A DNA stretch of 14,521 bases, taken from assembly GCA_964636985.1 (NCBI GenBank), contig CAZWSX010000065.1:1-14521 (forward strand). Reading direction: 5' to 3'. The position numbers and the translations under genes are program-made. This stretch comes from CAZWSX01 sp964636985 (GTDB lineage: Bacteria > Planctomycetota > Planctomycetia > Pirellulales > Pirellulaceae). Of the stretch, positions 7,325 to 14,477 are shown piece by piece. How positions within the stretch are numbered: position 1 is the first letter of the stretch; every line of letters starts with the position of its first letter. The notes under the pieces are model-generated. The model was given only the letters and a program-made list of their open reading frames with translations. It did not search any database and had not been told where the DNA came from.

Positions 7325-9499
7325 ATGCGCCTCTCCTCTTCGCGAAATGTGTTGCGTGTTGGGTTCATACTCATTGTTGCGCTAGCCACGGTGGGCTGTT
7401 GGAACAGTTCTCCCGTGGCCAAAACTGCCGCGCCAGTCCCTCCTCCCAGCGCCGCGGAGGAGCAAGTTTCGCAGGACAGCAATTCCTCTCCGTCCAATGC
7501 CAGTCCCGAAGCCGCTGCCGGCGCCAATTCTCAGACCAACACCTCGGCAGAAAAAACGCCGCCCGACACGGCGTCCAAAACAGATCAGCCAGGCGAGGTA
7601 GCGGATCCCGCTGCAAGCGAGCCCGCGAATGCAGAGCCCGTGATCCCCGTCGATCCCATCGCGGCGGCTGGCCTTGAAGGTTTTCCTCGCGAGCGGGTTC
7701 TGCTCTTCACGGCCGCGTCGCCGCTGGTCATCGAGATTATTCCCGTGATCGACGGCGAGTCGCACACCGCGGTGCTGAAACAAATGGTGGACGAAGCCCT
7801 GAAGATCGCCGACACCGACGGCGACGGACGCGTGAAGTGGGACGAACTCGCGGCCAATCGACACTTCAAGTACGGTCAATTCGGCAACGTCGCGATCGCC
7901 GATGAACGCAACAAACGCCAATTCATCCAGACCTACGATATCAATAGCGATGGCTATGTCGACCGCGAAGAAGTTCCCCGCTTGCTCACGCGTAACGCCG
8001 GCGGCGCCCGGTCGTTTTCGATTCGCGGCGGAGGATTCTCACCTGACCAAAATGAGTCGGTGTCGTTCAACCTGCTCGACACCGATCGATCAGGCGAACT
8101 CGACGAGAACGAGATTGCCGCCGCCGCAACTCTGCTGCGCCAGCACGATCGCAACCTGGACGACTACATCGCAGCCAGTGAGTTGCAACCCGAGATGCCC
8201 GACTCGCAGATGCCGGCCGATCCATCCCAAATGATGGTCAGCCGCCGTCGCCGCGGCGATGCTCCCGATTTGGTGCGGTTGATGTATAGCAACGCACCGT
8301 GGGAGGTCATACAAGGAAACCTGGAGAGTGCGTACGCCTTAGGCGGAAGGCTCGATGCCGACAGCTTTCCGATGTTCCCCGATTTCTTCAAAGCGATGGA
8401 CAAGGACGGCGATGGGAAGGTGAAGCGCGGTGAAATATCGGGGCTGTTGTCTTTGCCCGCCCACATTGTGATCGCCGTTCGCATGGGGCAGGACAAACCG
8501 CCGCCAACAAGTGTGGCTCCGTCGCCAAGCGCCGCGTCGCCCACTGAGGCCGACAATCCCGAAGCACCGAAAACTGAATCGGAGAACGCCAGCGCTGAAA
8601 ATGCGGCCTCTGCAACGTCGCCACCCGAGAAGTCCGAAACGCCACTACCTGCTGCCGACCAAACCAGCGAGCCGCCATCGTCCGAACCAGCGCCAGTCGC
8701 TGCCGCGGCGGAAAGCTCACCCGTAACCGATGCCGCGCCGCAAGATGCCGCACCAAAAGTCGAACGACCCACGATTCAAGTCCTGTATGTCGCCCCCTCG
8801 CTATTGATCGAGCCCACCTTGCCACCGGAAGCAGGTCGTGTTCGCTTGGCATTGAAGACCGGATTGCTCGACCTCTACGCGAACGATTTCGTCGGGAATC
8901 AGTCACCTGCTGAACAAGCGAAGCAGGCGCTCATGATGGCCGACGCAGATAAGAACGGGTATCTAGAGGCAAGCGAAATCACGGGCGGCAGTGTGCTTAT
9001 GCGGATTGAGGCTGTCGACGAGAACGAGGATGGAAAAGCCTACCCCGACGAGATCGAGCGTTTTTTTCATCGCCGGATGGGAGCCCAGCGCGGCCAAATC
9101 CACGCCCGCGCCGATTATCGCGACGACGCAGTTCTAGCGTGGCTCGACACAAATCGCGACGACCGGCTCGACCACCTCGAATTACGCGGACTCGCCGACC
9201 GCATCAAGCAACTCGACAAGAACGGCGACGGCATGATTGGCCGCGATGAGCTTCCCGACAATTTGTACTTTGTGCTGGCCCGTGGCGATTTGCAGAACCC
9301 TGGCGTGCTATTCGCGCTCCCCGTTCCCCGTGTAGTCGATAACTCCGGCGAGCGTCCGCGCTGGTTTACCAAAATGGATCTCAACCGCGACGGCGTCATC
9401 AATCGCCGCGAATTCCTAGGTGAACTCGACCAGTTCAACCAACTGGACAAGGACAGCGACGGCGCACTCTCCTGGGGCGAACTCAGAGACGCGAAATAG
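7325..9499 (+). CDS. Lipoprotein with eleven EF-hand loops in repeated modules
   Basis: A 724-residue, probably exported, calcium-binding protein. The N-terminus has a basic start, a hydrophobic stretch and a lipobox-like ATVGC with the lipidated Cys at 25. About 100 residues of Ala/Ser/Pro/Glu-rich linker follow. EF-hand loops of the D-x-D/N-x-D-G type start at residues 163, 205, 252, 275, 359, 540, 565, 608, 631, 685 and 708. The loops at 275 and 608 have Asp instead of Gly at loop position 6, and the one at 565 has Ala in place of the usual hydrophobic residue. A second low-complexity linker (about 390-485) splits the protein into two halves whose non-EF segments resemble each other (VLLFTAASPLVIE near 130, VLYVAPSLLIE near 495). 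No catalytic domain is seen. It is the sole gene of its transcript and ends 5 bp from the convergent methyltransferase gene. A role at the cell surface or in adhesion is inference. Confidence 0.88.
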   Translation: MRLSSSRNVLRVGFILIVALATVGCWNSSPVAKTAAPVPPPSAAEEQVSQDSNSSPSNASPEAAAGANSQTNTSAEKTPPDTASKTDQPGEVADPAASEPANAEPVIPVDPIAAAGLEGFPRERVLLFTAASPLVIEIIPVIDGESHTAVLKQMVDEALKIADTDGDGRVKWDELAANRHFKYGQFGNVAIADERNKRQFIQTYDINSDGYVDREEVPRLLTRNAGGARSFSIRGGGFSPDQNESVSFNLLDTDRSGELDENEIAAAATLLRQHDRNLDDYIAASELQPEMPDSQMPADPSQMMVSRRRRGDAPDLVRLMYSNAPWEVIQGNLESAYALGGRLDADSFPMFPDFFKAMDKDGDGKVKRGEISGLLSLPAHIVIAVRMGQDKPPPTSVAPSPSAASPTEADNPEAPKTESENASAENAASATSPPEKSETPLPAADQTSEPPSSEPAPVAAAAESSPVTDAAPQDAAPKVERPTIQVLYVAPSLLIEPTLPPEAGRVRLALKTGLLDLYANDFVGNQSPAEQAKQALMMADADKNGYLEASEITGGSVLMRIEAVDENEDGKAYPDEIERFFHRRMGAQRGQIHARADYRDDAVLAWLDTNRDDRLDHLELRGLADRIKQLDKNGDGMIGRDELPDNLYFVLARGDLQNPGVLFALPVPRVVDNSGERPRWFTKMDLNRDGVINRREFLGELDQFNQLDKDSDGALSWGELRDAK

Positions 9500-9504
9500 C
9501 GGGT

Positions 9505-10731
9505 TCAGTCGACATAAGAACGGCTACAGAGGATCGCCACCACGCCCGACGGCGTAGGCGTCACAATCACCGTCGCCGACTTCTCGCCCGTCAACCGCCA
9601 CTGCTTTCGCAGCGATTCAGGTGAATCGTCGACGCCACGCTTCTTGATCTCGATAGTCCCAATATTCCGCGCTCGCAGCGCCTCGCCGACTTTGCGGACA
9701 TCGAAGGGCCAAACCTCGATCACTTCGAACGACGACGCCAGGTCGTGCTCAGGCGGATTGTCTCCCGTCAGATAGCCGATTCCATCGGCGATGGGGGCCA
9801 AGCCAAATGCCTCGGCGAACGCGTTCTTCAGTCCCGCGGCTAATACCGTGGCATCCGGTTCGACGATCCACGATCCCAGCTGGCTCGCGGGAGCAAGGTA
9901 AGCGGTTTCCCAACCCGCGAACGTAGAGACGGCCTGTGCCATGCCATCCAAACGAGTACGGATCGCGGTCGCCACTCGCATTCCAGGTTGTTTCGCCAAT
10001 TCGCCGAACCAGGCCACTTGCTGGCGGCACTCCCCGCCGCGGCTGATCCACTCCCGCTCGCAGCGAGGCCATTGGCTCTCTTCAAGATGTGTGGCCGGCG
10101 CCAACTTAACGGCACCCGACGAAGATCGTCGCAGCAAATCTCGCAAGTTTTCCGGGCCTGGCGAGCATAGTTCCATGGTCGTCACTCGCTCACCGGTGAC
10201 GCGCCGATCGGGATCGACGTGCCATGCCCATCGCTTGCCTACCCGCGTCGGCCAGGCGGCATGGGCCGCAAAGGCATCCTCCTCCAGCACAATCTGACGT
10301 TCCGGTTGGCTTGTGATTTGCAGATTTTTCGCCGCGAAATGGGCGCTCGTCGCGTCCCGCTCGACGGCGATACATTGGGTCACGCGGGCGATCGCCATCG
10401 CGTCGCCGCCAATCCCGCAACCAATGTCGACCACGGAATCGTAGCCGGCAAAGCGACGCGCCTTATACTGAGCAATCCATGCGTCGGTGGCTTGTTCTCC
10501 GCCGAGGCGCGTGAGAAAAAGCTTTTCATCACGAGGAAACTTGCCACGTTGCCCCCACCGGGCAGCCACCAAATCGAGAACGGCCGCGACTTGCTCGACG
10601 GTGAACTGCTTGCGCAGCTTACTGACAAGCGAAACAGCCGGTTTGCCATCGGACGATTGCTCGGTCACCATGGCGATCACCTCCGCGGCGGCCTCGCTGG
10701 TGAGCCATAAAATGGCAGGAGAAGGGGGCAT
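9505..10731 (-). CDS. Class I SAM-dependent methyltransferase with THUMP-like C-terminal domain
   Basis: A 408-residue cytoplasmic protein. The core is a Rossmann methyltransferase: motif I VDIGCGIGGD (101-110), an acidic residue after strand 2 in AVERD (E124) and HVDPDRR (171-177) in the place of a DPP-type catalytic motif. The C-terminal part carries EPDATVLAAG (291-300) and the stretch EIKKRGVDDSPESLRKQ (361-377), typical of the THUMP-like domain family, which suggests RNA binding. The actual substrate is unknown; tRNA or rRNA is the natural guess. The N-terminal about 95 residues are helical (VSLVSKLRKQF, then VAAVLDLVAARWGQRGKF) as in relatives. ATG 10731 is the start; ATG at residue 21 is possible. 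It is divergent from the small gene at 10802 and convergent with the EF-hand gene. Confidence 0.88.
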   Translation of the reverse strand: MPPSPAILWLTSEAAAEVIAMVTEQSSDGKPAVSLVSKLRKQFTVEQVAAVLDLVAARWGQRGKFPRDEKLFLTRLGGEQATDAWIAQYKARRFAGYDSVVDIGCGIGGDAMAIARVTQCIAVERDATSAHFAAKNLQITSQPERQIVLEEDAFAAHAAWPTRVGKRWAWHVDPDRRVTGERVTTMELCSPGPENLRDLLRRSSSGAVKLAPATHLEESQWPRCEREWISRGGECRQQVAWFGELAKQPGMRVATAIRTRLDGMAQAVSTFAGWETAYLAPASQLGSWIVEPDATVLAAGLKNAFAEAFGLAPIADGIGYLTGDNPPEHDLASSFEVIEVWPFDVRKVGEALRARNIGTIEIKKRGVDDSPESLRKQWRLTGEKSATVIVTPTPSGVVAILCSRSYVD

Positions 10732-10788
10732 GAATGTTGCGTTGCGATAGGGCGTGGTTCAAAAACAACCAGCAACAAAACTAGCGAC

Positions 10789-10794
10789 AAAGGA
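10789..10794 (+). promoter_or_regulatory. Ribosome binding site that decides the start of the small gene at 10802
   Basis: AAAGGA lies seven bases before the GTG at 10802. The longer reading from a GTG at 10754 has no such site and would add 16 residues of low-complexity Lys/Ala/Thr sequence, so the 10802 start is preferred. Confidence 0.6.
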
Positions 10795-10801
10795 CGCTGC
10801 C

Positions 10802-11233
10802 GTGAACCTCCCGACTCGGATCGACGATCGAACGGTCCTTGATTATCTGCTCCTAGCCGAGGCGGCCGGAACGCGCGAGCGTCCGTTTGTGCGAAATCGA
10901 ATCCTTTCGGCCGCACTCATGATCGCCTGGAAAGCCAACAAACCAGCCACGGCCGAGGCCTGCCGCCGCTCGATCATCGCGCAAAACCCGGGGCACCTGC
11001 TCAACCATTGGACGAACGTCGCCGACGCCGTCGTCGATCACGAATTCATTCTGCTGGCCGAAGCGATGGCCCGCAAATACCCGATCGAACGAGTCGAACA
11101 ATTGCTGCGAACGCTCGGCATCGAGCTCACCAGTGCCGTCGAGCGCTCTGGCGGCATGGTGCACCTGGTTGCCGAGATCCTGCGAAGCGACCGCACAGCA
11201 CTGGCCGGCGATTGGCCCAGCGTCAGATCCTAG
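10802..11233 (+). CDS. Conserved-looking small helical protein, unknown function
   Basis: A 143-residue protein that I do not recognise. It begins NLPTRIDDRTVLDYLLLAEAAG and appears all-helical, with regularly spaced Ala/Leu and no signal peptide, membrane segment or metal motif. One Cys is present (EACRRSI) and a central NHWTNVADAVVDHEF stretch holds several polar and aromatic residues that could form a site. The start is chosen from the AAAGGA site seven bases before the GTG at 10802; the same frame can be read from GTG 10754, giving 159 residues. The codon pattern and composition match the neighbours, which supports a real gene. It starts 70 bp from the divergent methyltransferase gene, so the two may share a regulatory region, and it converges on dxs with 39 bp between the stops. 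Confidence 0.65.
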   Translation: MNLPTRIDDRTVLDYLLLAEAAGTRERPFVRNRILSAALMIAWKANKPATAEACRRSIIAQNPGHLLNHWTNVADAVVDHEFILLAEAMARKYPIERVEQLLRTLGIELTSAVERSGGMVHLVAEILRSDRTALAGDWPSVRS

Positions 11234-11272
11234 GCCAATCATCTACTTCGCCACGGCTCACTTGGCGATCAC

Positions 11273-13159
11273 TTACTTGGCAACGTGGTGCGCCATCTCG
11301 CTGCACACTTCGACGATGCCCAGCTGATCGAGCCCGAGCTCGCCCAATAGTTCAGCCCGCTCGCCGTGTTCAATAAAGCGGTCGGGCAACCCAATACGGC
11401 GAATCCGCTGCGTATTCAGCTGCATCTCGTTGGCTGCTTCGAGCACGGCACTGCCGAAGCCTCCCATCAGCTGCCCTTCTTCCACGGTGACGAGGAAGCC
11501 GCCATCGCGAAGAGATCTTTCGATGATTTGCTTATCGAGCGGCTTGATGAAGCGAGCGTTGATCACGCCGACGTCAACGCCCCGTTCGCGAAGCTTTTGC
11601 GAAGCGCGAACGCAGTCGGCCAGCAGCGTGCCGCAGCACAGCAAGTTGCCGTCGCGGCCGAACGAAAGGACTTCCGCAACACCGCATTCCAGCGGCGTTC
11701 GCTCGCCCGACATCGTCTCCGCATTGGCCTTGGGATAGCGAATGCCCGTCGGATGGTCGCACTTCAAAGCGAAGTCGAGCATCTCCTTGGCATCGTAGGC
11801 GTCGCCCGGCGCCATTAGCACCATATTCGGGAACACCCGCATGTAGGCGATGTCGAAGCAGCCGTGGTGCGTAGGGCCGTCGGGACCGGTCAGACCCGCG
11901 CGGTCCATGCAGAACACCACCGGCAAGTTTTGCAGAGCCACTTCCTGGAAGATCTGGTCGTAGCTGCGTTGCAGGAACGTGCTGTAGATATCGACAATCG
12001 GCCGCAATCCAACTTTGGCTTGCCCGGCAGCGAACGCCACCGCATGCGACTCGCAGATGCCCGTGTCGAAGAACCGCGAAGGGAACTCGTCGCGAACGGG
12101 TTCGAGCTTATTGCCTTGGCACATCGCGGCCGTCAGCACGGTGACCTTGTCGTTGCGCCGCATTTGATCGGCAATCGCCGCGCTCATTACATTGGTGTAC
12201 GCAGGAACGCTGCCCGACTTTTTCGGGACAGCCTTGCCTTCTTTTTCTTCAAACGCCGGCGGCGTGTGGAAATAAACGGGGTCTTCGGCCGCGGGTTTAA
12301 AGCCGTGTCCCTTTTCCGTAACGACGTGCAAAAGGATGGGACCTTCGAGATTCTTGACCATCTCGAAGTATTTCCGGAGGACCGGAATGTTGTGGCCGTC
12401 TACGGGTCCGACATATCGGATGCCGAGCTCCTCGAACATCATGCCGCCTTGCAGCCCTGCCTTGACCCCTTCTTTGATCTGCGCAAGGAAGCGTTCCACG
12501 GGGTCGCCTAATAGCGGAACCTTGTTCAGCAGATGAACAACTTCCGTCTTGAGGCCCGTGTAAAACGGATTCGACCGCAAGCGATCAAGATAGCTAGCGA
12601 CCGAACCAACCCGCGGGCAAATCGACATCTTGTTGTCGTTCAGCACGATGATCGTGTTGCTGCGCAGATGCCCCGCATTATTCATCGCTTCGAACACAAT
12701 GCCCGAAGGAAACGCACCATCGCCGATCACAGCCACGTGCTTGTTGTCTTTGTTTCCGATCAACTGGTCGCCCGACTGCAGGCCAAGCATTGTCGAGACG
12801 CTCGAGCCGGCGTGGCCTGTCATGAACAGGTCGTACTCGCTCTCGTGCGGGTTGGGATACCCCATCAATCCGCCCTTGCAGCGGATCGTGCTGAACTCGT
12901 GATAACGCCCCGTGACCAGCTTGTGCGGATAGATCTGGTGGCCGGTGTCCCAAATCAAGCGATCCTTGCGGAAATCAAAAACGCTATGGAGCGCGATGCA
13001 CAATTCGACCACGCCCAAGTTCGACGCAAAGTGCGCGGTCCGCGTGCTCAAGAGGTTGCACAAGACGTCGCGAATTTCCGACGCCAGTTCGCCCAGCTGC
13101 GCGGACGTCATCCCCTTCAGATCCGCGGCGGAATCAATTGCCGACAGATGCTTGTGCAC
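11273..13159 (-). CDS. dxs: 1-deoxy-D-xylulose-5-phosphate synthase, divergent type
   Basis: Makes DXP from pyruvate and glyceraldehyde 3-phosphate with thiamine diphosphate, the first step of the MEP isoprenoid pathway. The 628 residues match the family. Visible: the substrate/cofactor His in WDTGHQIYPHK (H74), the GDG cofactor/Mg motif (146-148) with NDNKMSI (174-180), GPVDGH (251-256), the catalytic Glu in GICESHAV (E370, the same number as in E. coli DXS), IYSTFLQRSYDQ (391-402) and DRAGLTGPDGPTHHG (419-433). Differences from the common form are GDGAFPSG where most have GDGA[LI]T[GA]G, MSICPRVG where most have MSIS-x-NVG, and ICESHAV where most have IAEQHAV. The start is GTG 13159, one base after the ispA stop, with a good ribosome site. 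The next in-frame Met (residue 17) would cut into the N-terminal helix. Transcribed with ispA. Confidence 0.95.
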   Translation of the reverse strand: MHKHLSAIDSAADLKGMTSAQLGELASEIRDVLCNLLSTRTAHFASNLGVVELCIALHSVFDFRKDRLIWDTGHQIYPHKLVTGRYHEFSTIRCKGGLMGYPNPHESEYDLFMTGHAGSSVSTMLGLQSGDQLIGNKDNKHVAVIGDGAFPSGIVFEAMNNAGHLRSNTIIVLNDNKMSICPRVGSVASYLDRLRSNPFYTGLKTEVVHLLNKVPLLGDPVERFLAQIKEGVKAGLQGGMMFEELGIRYVGPVDGHNIPVLRKYFEMVKNLEGPILLHVVTEKGHGFKPAAEDPVYFHTPPAFEEKEGKAVPKKSGSVPAYTNVMSAAIADQMRRNDKVTVLTAAMCQGNKLEPVRDEFPSRFFDTGICESHAVAFAAGQAKVGLRPIVDIYSTFLQRSYDQIFQEVALQNLPVVFCMDRAGLTGPDGPTHHGCFDIAYMRVFPNMVLMAPGDAYDAKEMLDFALKCDHPTGIRYPKANAETMSGERTPLECGVAEVLSFGRDGNLLCCGTLLADCVRASQKLRERGVDVGVINARFIKPLDKQIIERSLRDGGFLVTVEEGQLMGGFGSAVLEAANEMQLNTQRIRRIGLPDRFIEHGERAELLGELGLDQLGIVEVCSEMAHHVAK

Positions 13160-13160
13160 G

Positions 13161-14081
13161 TTAGTGGTTCCTTTCCAACACGTACTGGGCTAACCCCATC
13201 AGAGGCTCAGCCGAAGCACCTAGAACTTCGATCGCCGCACACGCTTCTTGCACTAGCTGCGTGGCCCGACGCTGACTTTCTTCAATTCCCAACAGGGCGG
13301 GAAACGTTTGCTTTCCCCGCTCCGCATCTTTACCCGTTCGTTTTCCGACATCTGCGGCGTTTCCCTGAACGTCGAGCAGGTCGTCGACGATCTGAAAGGC
13401 CAAACCCAGCCGCCTTCCATATTGATCCAAAGCCGTTGTTTTTTCCACGTTAGCGCCGGCAACCAACGCCCCCATTTGGAGGGAAACGTTGATCAATGCG
13501 CCGGTTTTGCGGCGATGGATATGCTGCAAGTGATCGAGGTCGCCCCCCGTGAACTCTCCATCCAGGTCGTCCGCCTGTCCGCCGACAAGGCCGCAAGGAC
13601 CGGCCGCTAAGGCCAAGGCTCTGCAACAAGCCGCTGCCACCAGGGGATCGGAAAGCGTCGAAATCGACTCAAAAGCCATCGCTTGTAGGGCATCACCCGC
13701 CAGGATCGCCGTCGCTTCGTCGAACTGTTTGTGGCAAGTCGGCCGGCCGCGGCGTAAATCGTCGTCGTCCATCGCTGGCAAATCGTCGTGGATCAACGAA
13801 TACGCGTGGATCATCTCGACCGCCACGCCCACAGGGAGTGCCTCCCTGCGATCGTAACCGCACGCTTCGCAAGCCATTAACGCCAACTGAGGACGTAGCC
13901 GCTTGCCAGGAGCCAACAGGCTATAGCGGATCGATTCCGAGAGTCGCGACGGGCAGTCAGGAGCACGCTGCGTTCGGCGATCCAGGTCCGCATCGATCTC
14001 CGCCCGCAACACGGCGGCGTGTCGAAGGTAGTCGGCGACCCGCCGCGAAACCGCTGGCGGCAATGAAGGAGTCTGCGACAC
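13161..14081 (-). CDS. ispA: Short-chain (farnesyl/geranylgeranyl) polyprenyl diphosphate synthase
   Basis: Condenses isopentenyl diphosphate with allylic diphosphates to make FPP or GGPP, feeding quinone, carotenoid, hopanoid and undecaprenyl synthesis. The 306 residues are typical. Visible: GKRLRP (59-64), the first Asp-rich motif DDLPAMDDDD (99-108) in the bacterial type II form with two extra residues, GGQADDLDGE (167-176), RKTGALI (191-197) and the second Asp-rich motif DDLLD (233-237). Tyr-Ser at positions -5 and -4 before the first motif resembles E. coli IspA, which favours FPP as product, but chain length cannot be settled by eye. GTG 14081 is the first possible start after an upstream in-frame stop (TAG at 14129-14127). 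AGGGAG lies 12 bases before it, a rather long spacing. It is the first gene of the ispA-dxs pair. Confidence 0.95.
   Translation of the reverse strand: MSQTPSLPPAVSRRVADYLRHAAVLRAEIDADLDRRTQRAPDCPSRLSESIRYSLLAPGKRLRPQLALMACEACGYDRREALPVGVAVEMIHAYSLIHDDLPAMDDDDLRRGRPTCHKQFDEATAILAGDALQAMAFESISTLSDPLVAAACCRALALAAGPCGLVGGQADDLDGEFTGGDLDHLQHIHRRKTGALINVSLQMGALVAGANVEKTTALDQYGRRLGLAFQIVDDLLDVQGNAADVGKRTGKDAERGKQTFPALLGIEESQRRATQLVQEACAAIEVLGASAEPLMGLAQYVLERNH
13169..13176 (-). promoter_or_regulatory. Ribosome binding site of dxs inside the end of ispA
   Basis: Minus-strand GGAAAGGA ends nine bases before the GTG at 13159 and lies wholly within the last codons of ispA. Together with the single base between stop and start it supports GTG as the true dxs start and suggests translational coupling. 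Confidence 0.7.
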
Positions 14082-14218
14082 GCGACCTGGAAACTCCCTA
14101 GAGGAATCGAAGCGACAACGTATCCACTACGAACCAAACCGGTGATTCGCCTAACCATTCCGTCAGGCTTGGCTAATACCTACCCAAACTACGGGACCGG
14201 CAAAGTCACCGCAATCGT

Positions 14219-14241
14219 TAACGGCTAAAAATCATCCGTTA
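14219..14241. repeat. Hairpin, 6-bp stem and 11-nt loop
   Basis: TAACGG (14219-14224) and CCGTTA (14236-14241) pair perfectly around an A-rich loop. It lies 138 bp upstream of the ispA start, so on an ispA transcript beginning further upstream it would fall in the leader. There is no T-run, so it is not a typical terminator. Confidence 0.35.
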
Positions 14242-14302
14242 GGTATCTTAAGGAAACGCGGTCAATTCGTCTATCGCAGAGCAATCGCAGATCAGTTTTT
14301 GC

Positions 14303-14329
14303 CACAGAGTTCACAGAGGACTCAGGAGA
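14303..14329. repeat. CACAGAG-type tandem repeat, 9-base period
   Basis: Three units begin at 14303, 14312 and 14321: CACAGAGTT, CACAGAGGA and the degenerate CTCAGGAGA. Short arrays of CACAGAG-like units occur between genes in many bacterial genomes by my recollection; whether this one is dispersed in the host genome cannot be seen here. Confidence 0.5.
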
Positions 14330-14343
14330 GGCCAAAAACGTAG

Positions 14344-14363
14344 GACGGAAAATCCTGTCCGTC
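14344..14363. repeat. Hairpin, 6-bp stem and 8-nt loop
   Basis: GACGGA (14344-14349) and TCCGTC (14358-14363) pair around AAATCCTG. It begins 15 bases after the CACAGAG repeat and may be part of the same dispersed element. No T-run follows on either strand. Confidence 0.35.
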
Positions 14364-14427
14364 GGGGTGGTCATTTCTCCAAACCGACCAAAGAATCGAA
14401 AGCGTCCCACTTCACAAATCAAAATTC

Positions 14428-14453
14428 ATCAATCATCAATCGATTAATCAATC
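14428..14453. repeat. Three copies of the heptamer ATCAATC
   Basis: Copies at 14428-14434, 14435-14441 and 14447-14453; the first two are adjacent and a GATTA separates the third. The palindromes AATCGATT (14439-14446) and GATTAATC (14442-14449) overlap the junction. It could be a binding-site cluster or just low-complexity AT-rich DNA. Confidence 0.4.
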
Positions 14454-14477
14454 CTCCCCTCTGAGATCTCCGTACCA

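Larger units (their letters stand above)
14082..14477. other. Non-coding region upstream of ispA with short repeats and hairpins
   Basis: About 396 bp with no convincing gene. A reading frame at 14225-14422 on the minus strand runs through the repeats listed below and resembles no protein I know. The stretch should contain the ispA-dxs promoter, but I found no pair of boxes good enough to call. It holds a 6-bp stem near 14219, a 9-base-period tandem repeat at 14303, a second hairpin at 14344 and three copies of a heptamer at 14428. Base composition is more AT-rich than in the genes. Confidence 0.7.

Noticed and set aside
11249..11267. CGCCA...TGGCG hairpin between the small gene and dxs as a bidirectional terminator
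   Set aside because: A 5-bp stem with a 9-nt loop and no U-tract on either side is within chance for this GC content, although the position between convergent stops is suggestive.
12533..13453. Long open frame (306 codons) on the plus strand across dxs and ispA
   Set aside because: It is antisense to two genes with intact catalytic motifs, spans their junction, is Arg/Pro/His-rich and shows no family signature. It is a by-product of the codon bias of the opposite strand.
14225..14422. Open frame of 65 codons on the minus strand upstream of ispA
   Set aside because: It runs through the CACAGAG repeat and both hairpins, has unusual composition and no convincing ribosome site.
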